Source of the DNA: Tuctoria greenei
Taxonomy: Eukaryota > Streptophyta > Magnoliopsida > Poales > Poaceae
Length of the DNA: 64,000 nt
Reading direction: 5' to 3'
Assembly (NCBI GenBank): GCA_036927565.1
Contig: JAYESD010000001.1
Span: forward strand, 282,917,560-282,981,559
Under the pieces are notes generated by a model. It did no database searches, had not been told where the DNA came from, and saw nothing but the letters and a program-made list of their open reading frames with translations. Every line of letters starts with the position of its first letter. Within the stretch, counting starts at the first letter, position 1. Shown piece by piece: positions 55,561 through 64,000 of this stretch. A program made the translations under genes and the position numbers.

Positions 55561-57434
55561 CTACGGATAGCTGAGGCAACGGCTTCGGCGGCCTCCTGAA
55601 CACTCTCCCGGGAAGTGTCCAGCTCTGCCTCGATCGGCCCTTCGACTGCTGGACTCAGGGGGGAAGTGGGGGTCCTGGCTCCGATAGCACGTTAACACGT
55701 ATTCGGCGGCAGTCTTGGTCAAGAACCTCCCCTCTGTCTCCAGGATGTCCGCGATGACGTCAACCACTGCATCGAACTTGCTACCAACAGAGTCAAGAGC
55801 CGCCAGCGCGTCGTGTAGCTCCGGCACCGGGTGGGCCGGACGTACAGGGCTGAAGCCAAACTGTGCCAGTGCTCCATCTGCCCGCCCCAGGAAGTCCCAC
55901 ACTCGCTGGGACTCGGCCGCTCTTGAGCCCTGCAACTCTTCCAGAGCCTTCCTGGTGGCCGCCAGTTCTGCACCCTCCTTTGTGAGGTGCTTGGCCTCCT
56001 TGTCGTGCTGTTGGATGCTCTTGGCTAGCTGCCGCTCGCGATCAGTGAGCTTCGACTCCTTGACAAAGATATGGTTCCGACGCTCCTCTAAGTCTTCCTC
56101 CCAGCCCCGGACAGTATTTTCCTTGGCAGAGATGTCGGTCTCCCGCTTGTTGAGGCTTTGCCCTTGTTTCCAGAGCTTGTCCACCTCGAGCTTACACCAC
56201 GATTCAAACTGTTCGCGGCGGTCCGCCAAGCTCTGCTCACCCGCTGACAGCTTCTGGGAGAGCTCCTCCTCTCTCTGACTCGGGTCCTCCAGCTTCTCAG
56301 TGAGGGCGGACTCATCCAAGTCGAGCTCTTGGCGGCGCTTCTGGATGGTCTCATGCTAGGCAGCTAAACCACCTTGGCGCTGGTCCACAGCCCTATGGCA
56401 CTCCACAGCTTCCTCATAGATCTTCCGCGCCTTCTCGTCGAGAGCTTTGAGGGTAACCTCTCTCGCATTGAGAAGCTCACCTTGCTCGACCAGCCGGGTT
56501 TGCTCACCCTTTACCCATTCTTCACATTGGTGGATCCGTTGCACTCCTCCTCCAGAGCCTTGCGGTCGTGCTCAAAATACTCGGCAACCTGCTGCAGGCT
56601 AGAGCGTGCGTTGTCGATGGCCGGTCCTAGGGGAATGGGCATCGGACCAGATGGAGGCACCCGTTCCCCCATCTCCACTGGAACGTCCGCCGACACTCGG
56701 GAGGGGCTCCCCCTCAAAGGCGACAGCAACCGTGGGCTTGAGGCACCTGGGGCTTCCGCCGGACCCTTTGGTGCGGCTGCAGGCGCTCCTGGTTCAACCC
56801 CCGATGCTCCCAGTTCAGCCTCTGACATCGGGGAGGCAGGACGGGTGCCCAAAATCTCCACAGCCTGGAGCACAGACGCAGGTGCACTTGATGCCACCGC
56901 CTGAGGTACCGGAGTCTCAACCACCCTCGGAGCAGGAGCGCAAACTTCAACGACCATCGGGTCAGCCACCCCAACCTCCGCAGTAGTTGGCATGGGGGTC
57001 GGGTCTTCAACCACTCCCGGCTCGCCGATTGGAGCCTCTTCCGCATCTGGCATGGAGGCCGGCCCCTCAACTATGTCCGACTGAGGCGCCAAAATCTCCT
57101 CGGAAGATGGTGTGGGGGCCGATCCTTCGGTGGCCCCCGGACAAAGGAGGAACCTTTGCCGACTCTGAAGCTGTGTCGGCGCTTGGTGCCTCCGTCGGGG
57201 CCTCGGGGGCCACTGGCTCTAGCGCTTGAGCCCCGGTCGTCCCCACATCAACAACTGGGGGCCTCGGCTCTGGTGTAGCCGTGCCCGCGACATCCGCGCC
57301 TATGGTTGGGTGCACCTTCGGGTCGTCCGGAGCCTCCACATCCGCCTGAGTAGGCACATGAACTGGTGATGAAGTGCCTGCCAGTGCAACCTCCTGTGCG
57401 GCCAGGGGTGTGGCGATCGTCCCTCCTTTCTTGT
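55561..57434 (-). pseudogene. Antisense ORF of gypsy element B, coiled-coil exon
   Basis: Read on the minus strand, opposite to gag-pol. It holds an acidic, proline/alanine-rich stretch (57434-56540, two frames), then a long coiled coil (56544-56356 and 56319-55561; rich in E, K, R, L, Q). It ends in a globular block (GFSPVRPAHPVPELHDALAAL, LTCYRSQDP) that I recognise as recurrent in proteins of this kind from grass gypsy elements. The frame changes at least three times, so the copy is dead. It follows a probable intron (about 57517-57435; donor GTAAGC on the minus strand). Function unknown. Confidence 0.65.
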
Positions 57435-57517
57435 AAGCGGTGCACAACCAAGATATAAATGTTTAAAGAGTGACCTTGACTTGAAGAGAGATCAAAGTAA
57501 GAAGCTTGGTTGCTTAC

Positions 57518-58843
57518 CTTGGGAAGCCCCAAGTGTCGTGGAGACAGAGCCGCTTCTAGGCAGGGCTCGAGCCAGAGCCCGAAGGGCCCGATGCGGCCGG
57601 AGCCTCAGGCCTCCCAGGAGCTTGGACCGGAGCCAGAGCTGGAGCCTCCCTGGCCAGAGTGACCTATGTTTGAGGGAGACCTACGGAGCTCGTTCTCGTA
57701 CTTGGCGCCGTGGTGGGAGGTGGCCCCCCGGAACTGGCGCACGTCGGAGGTCCCAGAGCTGGATGAGGTGGCCCCCCGGAGGTACCGACATGACTTCCGT
57801 CACCCTGCACCAGCTTCCTCTTGCAGCTGGAGGGTTCCGTCGGAGCCTCGCCCTTGCCAGAGCTAGCGACTCCATCTCCCTGGCTTGGGGGAACTGGGAC
57901 TGATTCCCCGGAGGTCCCAGGAGCAGTGGTTGCTGCAGGAGCCTGCCTCGTCACGACTCTGATGTCATCCAACCTTGGCATCAGCTTCCGGAGCTCCTGG
58001 CAGAGCTCAGGAGCTAGGTTCAGGGGTGGAAAGGACGCTGGAGGCGCCAGGGACTCAAGCGAGATACTAGGCTTGCTCTAGAACTTCTTCAGCAGCTCCC
58101 GCAGTGCTTCATCCTTCACTTGGGTGTCAGCATATCGCGGCGTGAACGTCCATGCCGTCCGTTCCCTAAACTTCAGTGGCGCCCATCTGTTCCTCAAGAA
58201 GTTCCCGAAGACCATCTAGGGGGTCACTCCGTCGGTGACACAGCCTTCAATCCTAGCCACAACGGGCTTGTACGCCGCTGGCAGCTCTGGGAGCTCGTTC
58301 CAGAGGTCAGTATCCACGTTTGGAAGGCTCTCCGGCAGGTCCAGCTTCTCGTGCCAGTCCACAGTGATGATAACCCACTCCTTCTTCCAATTGTCCCATT
58401 TTCCAGAAGAAAAGGTGTCCAAGTACTTGAAAGGACACCGTTTCCGCATCACAAAGTAGTACATCCTTATCAACTCGTTCACCTTCCCGGTGGTCTGAAG
58501 GGTGAAGATATTCCAGAAGAGTTCTAAGATGGGTCGCACCCCCACCCACATCTCGCAGAATTGGACGAAGGTAGTGACCAGCAGAAGTGAGTGGGGCCCG
58601 AGGAAGTGTAGTTGGATACTGTAGAACTCGAGCAATGTCATTAGGAAGGATGAGAAGGGGGGTAAGTAGGCTGACCATGGCGTATCCTTGGAAAAAGACC
58701 ATGTCACCGGGGTTCTTCTCAAAAGGAAGCTCACCAATGCGGATCTTGCCATTGAAGGACTCATGGGACCACCCCATGTAGGCTCGGACCTTCTTCAGCC
58801 CCTTCTTCGTCTTGATCTTACTGGCGGGGAGGCCCAACTCCAT
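57518..58843 (-). pseudogene. Antisense ORF of gypsy element B, N-terminal exon
   Basis: ATG at 58843 (MELGLPASKIKTKKG). It encodes the plant gypsy-type transposon domain (PF04195-like): PGDMVFFQGYAM, then after a shift at a G6 run (58657-58662) FSSFLMTLLEFYSIQLHFLGPHSL, cut by further breaks towards 57518. Same domain as at 1443 and 21157, although this is a different element family and reads on the opposite strand relative to the window. Confidence 0.7.
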
Positions 58844-58850
58844 GGCAGTG

Positions 58851-59337
58851 AGGTGGAGCAGACAGAGGATGGCCGTGCAAGGGCTAGGACTTAGGGCTGG
58901 AGGATGCGAGGAGGCGGTAAGGTCTTAAGCGCGGGTGCGAATGGAGGCGTGAAGAGCATGGGGCCTATGCTAGTCCCCTGCTTAAGTATGCGGCTGCGGC
59001 ATTTGGAAGGAAACCACAGGCACCAAGATGTTGGGGCTACCCGCGCTATGACTGGTGGGTCAAGAGCCTGAATCGGCGGAAATGCCGAGTAACCGCCTCA
59101 AGGTAGCCGTTTTTGTAGGCGAGAGTTTAAAACTCAAGGGAGATGACTTGATGGGCGCGCGGAACCGAAACGAATTTCATATCGGGAACCGACGCCAGTT
59201 GATGGCGCAATATCCGCAGATAAAGATTTTGTCCGCCGCATTGAAGGGAAGTCCTTAAAGCCACGGCAAAATGGTCCCACCTCGGGTATAACCACCTTAC
59301 CAAGGAAGTTCCTCCCCGAGATGGGCCCGGGAGCCAC
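58851..59337. other. Gypsy 3' spacer with priming tract
   Basis: Non-coding. It ends GATGGGCCCGGGAGCCAC directly before the 3' LTR; by position this is the plus-strand priming site, though it is not a clean polypurine run. Confidence 0.5.
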
Positions 59338-60300
59338 TGTCGGTGCCTGGTGAACCGGGTACCCCTAGCTACAGGTATGAAAGCACGTTGGGCCCCACCA
59401 CCCATGGGGGCGAGATCTGACATGTGCCCAGGGTGCCGCGCGGCAAGCGGTGCAGCAGCATCTCCCATCGAGGGAAAGTTCGGCGCTACAATGTGGCCTG
59501 CAGCGCTAGGTCCATTGCCTTGCCAAGGGAAGGTCCGGTGTGTTCGCTAGGTTAGTGGCCCCGGACCTCCCCCCGTGGGGAGATGGTCCGGTGCAGCCAC
59601 GTCCCCGGTAGCTCCGGACCCGACCTCCTGGACTCGATCATCTCGCTGAGGGAAGGTCCAGGAGATGCCACGTGCCAGGCACCACTGAGCCTGGGCCTTC
59701 CCTCGGAAGCGGCAGTAAAGGGAGGCATGCTCAGTGTGCCTAAGCTACAAGGACACGCATGTTCCCTAGGTAGGCGGGAGCTCGCACTCATAAGTCAAGA
59801 GTACAGTGGCCGGTCTTGTCATGACTGGTTAGAGCTGAACTACTGTGTACAGCAGACCAATGAGAGGCCGCGACAAGACATGCAAGACACGGCCGACCAT
59901 GATGAGGGGCTATGTGTAGCCCTGCAGCAAGGGATGGCCAGGCGACACATTGAAACCATTTTCAGGGGATAGCATTTACTCCTAAATCTTAGGATGGATT
60001 TGGTTACTCTCGGGGCCACCTGTCGGGCCCTGGACCCCACCTATAAGTTGCTCGGCCTTGAACTATAAAAGGACCGAGCGGCCACGGATTCAGACAAGCT
60101 CTCTCAGACCCACGCAATACAACACGCAAACCACCGTGGAGTAGGGTATTACGCTCAGGCGGCCCGAACCACGTAAAACCCTCATGTTCATCATTCTATG
60201 AGCTTGATCTTACTTGGACTAGCCCCTCGAAAACACATCGAACCTCCACGGACTGCTCCTGAGTAGGTCTAGGGGAGGTGTCAGTTTAGACGCCTCGACA
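59338..60300 (+). mobile_element. 3' LTR of gypsy element B
   Basis: 963 bp from TGTCGGTGCC to CGCCTCGACA, with a TATA-like TATAAAA at 60064-60070, followed by GTAGT. Many substitutions separate it from the 5' LTR. Confidence 0.92.
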
Positions 60301-60549
60301 GTAGTAATCTACACTCTGAAAGAGCAAGGAAGCAAACAAAGGAAATATATTTAGAATTTACTATTTAGTTCTTGTATCAAGAGAAATAACATCATAATGA
60401 CACCATATATCCACACTCAGATGTCTGATTTGTCTTTATATATCATAGCTTAGCCACAATAAAAATTAACAACTTATTTAACAATAAGAGAATATGCCAT
60501 CCAAAGAGCATATCATCTTGTATTTAGGTTTTACATTTGTATATGAAAC
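60301..60549 (+). repeat. Right flank of gypsy element B, homologous to 18230-18478
   Basis: It opens with the target duplication GTAGT and then follows unit C base for base with small differences up to GTATATGA, where homology stops. Confidence 0.9.
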
Positions 60550-60557
60550 ATACTTTT

Positions 60558-60560
<3 letters not shown>

Positions 60561-60592
<32 letters not shown>
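60561..60592. repeat. TA dinucleotide microsatellite
   Basis: A 32-bp TA tract a few bases past the end of unit homology. Confidence 0.9.
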
Positions 60593-60595
<3 letters not shown>

Positions 60596-61220
60596 CAAGT
60601 ATATTTTGAAGCAAGGTATAGAAAACTCATTCTGTAGCCAGATACTAAATACGGCCCGGCCGACCCATCTGACTCGGCAAGCGAAGAAACCCGACGAACG
60701 AGCTTCAGAAATCTATTCCGATTGAGAAACACACGAACAGCAGCCGCAACTTGCCAGATCGAGTGAACACCGTTCCCCATCGAAGTGAATGGCATCCTCA
60801 ACTAAGCTAGCAACCGCAGCAATCCCACGTCCGATAGCAACCGCCGATGGTAGCGAAGAGGCAACTGCGCTGCTGCCGTAGCACTCACAAGAGTCAGGGG
60901 TCCAACGCGGAAAAGTAAGGGCGATAGCACCACGGAGGTGGCGGTGTCGGCGAGTGGGAAGAAAACACGGAGAAGGCGGATTCGGTGTTGTCGGACTGTA
61001 CACCAACGGGGGACGGATTTGTTGCCGCCACTGTGCAGCATCCTTGCCTCGGCGAAACGTGATAGCTTCAGCACGGGATCTCCATCAACTGGAACAAACT
61101 CCACATTCCCAAGTGCTCTTCATTGCTGGAATCACCGCCGCAAATCCAATAGATTGACCAAGGAAGAGCAAAGACTGGAGAGGTACGCACAGAAGAATCT
61201 ATATGTATTATAAATTAATT
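60593..61220. other. GC-richer island with short ORFs, no recognised gene
   Basis: Between AT-rich neighbours, this stretch has open frames on both strands (60802-61104 minus, 60938-61213 plus), neither with a recognised domain. The plus frame is very basic. A captured gene fragment or an exon of an unrecognised gene is possible. Confidence 0.25.
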
Positions 61221-64000
61221 ATTTCCAGGATTAGTTCATTTGAGAAGTACCAAATGTGTGCGCTGGGTAAAAAACATTTGAGTAGGACATTGAAGCATGT
61301 TATAACCCACATTATTTTAGCAGAACAAAAATACAAAACTTCTTGGTACATAAGCGTACTTCTGTGATGCATAGTCTCTGTTTAGTTTTATAGATGAACA
61401 TGACATTTTTTTGTGCATGGTAGATACTAGTGCAGACGATCCAGGTCAGGGAGAAGAAAAACATTTGGAGGACCATGCATTTGAATATTAATTCAGTATA
61501 GGTATATATATTTGATAACTTATAATTAATTTTGGGTATAAAAGCAAGCCTTGGCCAATGAGTCTTTTTTTCATTACGCCTGGTTGATGCTTCTTGCAGA
61601 TGAGTATCAAAATGCAATTTTTTTTTGGAATAGCTGAGGATCTTGATAGTTGATGCAATCATAAAACTTCATGTTTAGTGGAACTTGTTCCTACAAATGA
61701 TATGGATGCGCAATAGGGAATGGTGTTTGGTAGCGAGGGTTACAACAGCTATAATACATCTTTTAGAGTTGTATTTCAATGTGACATGGGCTAAATTCTT
61801 TTAGAGCCTCTTGATCATTTTTTTCTTCTACTTTGGTCAATATAATTGTACCTGAAGTCACCATACAGCTTCTGCAGTGATTCGTATCACAGATATGGTC
61901 CATCGTGGTGCGGTACCGGAGCTTGGACGTGGAGCAGCTGGTAGAGAGGTACTGGCCTGCTGCTGGTTACCAGGTCTAGCAGTAGACTGGTAGTGGAGTG
62001 CGTGTGATTTAAGCCTTTGGATCTGCTCTGCTGCTGTGCCAAAGTCCCAAGCATACTTGATGGGAACAGTGATTAAGTCGTCGTAGGAGATAGAGACTGG
62101 AGCTATCTTGATTTAGTGCATCTTTAATTTGTTGTATCATTAACTGGACCTGTCTTATGTTCATGCGTTTCTTGTAGTTTATGTTTGGTTGTTGCCTGGT
62201 TTGTAGAAATTGGAAGATAGATTGCTTGACCCCAATATGTGAACCAAAAAAGGGGGTTTGGTGAGCTAAGCCTTTACATAAAACTAACGTGTACGTACGA
62301 GCGGGTTTTTCTTCAAAACATAACATGGGGATTTTGAGCTTTTAAAACCAACTGGATGCCAGCAGATATTCCTCTAAATGGATGTCTTATTCGACATGCT
62401 CAGTTTGGTTGGGTTCGACCAGGATTCCTACCTGACTAGCAAGGGGAATAACTGAACCAAGCCTAAAGTACTCTGATTTGTGAAGTCCATGATATAGCCT
62501 TGTGCAGCAACACTGTGAATTAACCTTCAATGTTGAAAAAAAACGTTTAAACAGGAAACTCCACGCATAACAAAACATAGATTGCATATGAACAAAGCTT
62601 CATCAAATGAATACTCATGAAACAAACTCATAATCCCAACTCATGATTGCAGATACAAACAAAAACAACTGCAACTATCACAAAAATTGGGTGAACAACA
62701 TGGTTTTTGTGTGTAGAGTAACTCATATATACACAGGAAGGTTGACCAAATGCCTCGGATCTCATAGCGTGTAACCATACATGCCACCCATCGAGCTCAT
62801 CAATGGAAGGTGGTGTATGGTCATGCTGCACGGCATAAGAAAACGTTACACTAAAATACCTTGGAATTAATGGCAGCTATAGCTAAAACGTTCAGGCTAC
62901 TGACATAAGAATCCCAATCTAAACTGCCATCCATTTACAAGTTCAAAGAACTCAAGAAGAGATTTATTCAATTAGCTGGTTTTTGGGCCAATAGAAAAAG
63001 ATGGATCTGTAACTAAGAGCCGAAGAGACAGCATGTTAAACACAAAAAAGGCTAACTACAATTTAAATTAACAGAAGTAGTCTTGGTATGAGTAAATGTC
63101 CGGTTAAAAATTAAATTTACACAAATAGATGGGAACTGTAAAATGGTACCAAGCATTTAACCCGGTAGCATATTATAAAATGCAGCCACACTTTTTTGAC
63201 AAAATATAAAATTTAATGAAACTGATTATGGTAACTACTATGTGATGCATCTACAATATGATAGGTGAGAAGATTGGAGCCCTAAAAATTCTGAAAATCA
63301 AATTACCATTGCAGATCAAATTGAAGTAATTGATATTTAAGTGACCAGCTTATGTGATATAAAATCTCCATACTGAGATGATATTTTGTTATATTGAATT
63401 GGCATTATTTTCCACAAAACAGGGGTTATCTCAGTCATTTGTATCATAACTCGTTCTGCTGGTGCTGATTCTGATTCTACCTGCAGACTTTGTGTTCTTT
63501 CGCGTTCTTTCGTGTTGTTGTAATTTACCCGATTTGTTTTGACACTTGTATACGTGTAAGAGTTTTCCAGATTCATTTTATTGTTATCTATTTATGTATC
63601 AAACTTATTTAATTTATGAGGTTATTTCTGTCATTTTTTAAAATTCAGATCTTTCATCTGCACTGTATTTGTGGCGTCTCAAATATGGTCAATACATAAT
63701 TGAATTCTCAGTAACATTACTATTTATTTCCCATCAAAATGTGTACGCACATAGCCAGGAAGCATCCTGTGTTTTTTTTTCCTCCTTTTCCTTTACATAC
63801 TACACACACAACATTATCAGGCTTTCATCTATCCAAGTATCTAACCTACCTCCCTACTATTTTGGAATGCTACTGCTTCTGTAGCCACTGTTTCCTTGGA
63901 TACGTGTCTCTAAACTTTAAATTTCTGATGTATCTGCCACAGCTTTTCCAGCTTCAAATCTCGCTCTACTCTCAATGGTCTCTTGTACCCTACGCGCAAA
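61221..64000. other. AT-rich sequence, nothing recognised
   Basis: No ORF above about 116 codons, no transposon ends and no homology to other parts of the window. It could be intergenic DNA or introns/UTR of a gene beyond the right edge. Confidence 0.3.

Larger units (their letters stand above)
28608..60300 (+). mobile_element. Complete but degenerate Ty3/gypsy retrotransposon with nested insertions
   Basis: The LTRs at 28608-29569 and 59338-60300 are flanked by the target duplication GTAGT (28603-28607, 60301-60305). Between them, in order: primer region, gag, protease, reverse transcriptase, RNase H, integrase, a hairpin minisatellite, and an antisense ORF. That plan with an extra antisense ORF is known from the Tat/Athila-type branch of plant gypsy elements (Grande being the classic case). 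A solo LTR and an 18-kb copia array are nested inside. Without these it would be about 12.8 kb. Every coding domain is damaged, and the two LTRs differ at many positions, so it is old. Confidence 0.92.

Noticed and set aside
61221..64000. Short open frames in the right-hand AT-rich region (for example 61312-61662, 62009-62326)
   Set aside because: No domain, no splice structure I could support, and composition typical of non-coding DNA.

Overview
The window is plant nuclear DNA, almost certainly from a grass (Poaceae). The evidence is the Stowaway-type MITEs with CTCCCTCCGTCC ends, Ty3/gypsy elements carrying an antisense extra ORF, a Ty1/copia element with an initiator-Met tRNA primer site, and a CACTA-like end. 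I cannot name the species. Most of the 64 kb is transposon sequence. The only genes that look intact are three tandem paralogues of a small, secreted, cysteine-rich (defensin-like) peptide at 6793-7288, 16387-16885 and 26528-27023. Each has a signal-peptide exon, a 205-bp phase-1 intron and a second exon carrying eight cysteines.

The host locus is a segmental tandem array of three units in the order A, C, B. Unit A (1264 to about 16126) and unit B (19537 to about 60549) each hold a gypsy relic, promoter cassette P1 without a gene, cassette P2 with a gene, cassette P3 without a gene, and then a gypsy element inserted at the same target. Unit C (16129-18478) keeps only P2 with its gene and P3, and its target site is empty. 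A cassette is a long AGAGAT hexanucleotide array ending 30 to 200 bp upstream of a conserved TATATAAGCACC box. There are nine cassettes in the window, and only three drive a visible ORF.

Unit A was rearranged after the gypsy insertion. A 2,512-bp segment (7441-9952), including cassette P3, the 5' LTR and the primer site, was tandemly duplicated to 9953-12354. The gypsy pol then breaks off at 16126, inside RNase H, and joins directly to the AGAGAT array of unit C.

In unit B the gypsy element is structurally complete: 28608-60300, LTRs of 962 and 963 bp, target duplication GTAGT. It is degenerate and carries nested insertions. A solo LTR (31394-32266) interrupts gag-pol. An 18-kb minus-strand copia array (35161-53168, target duplication CCAAG) sits between RNase H and integrase, arranged LTR-internal-LTR-internal-LTR. 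Downstream of pol are a hairpin minisatellite (55048-55378) and an intron-containing antisense ORF (55561-58843).

The copia LTRs, and an unrelated truncated LTR at 1-1263, both carry dense arrays of the palindrome CGGACTAGTCCG upstream of their TATA boxes. The right end (60593-64000) holds no gene I can recognise.
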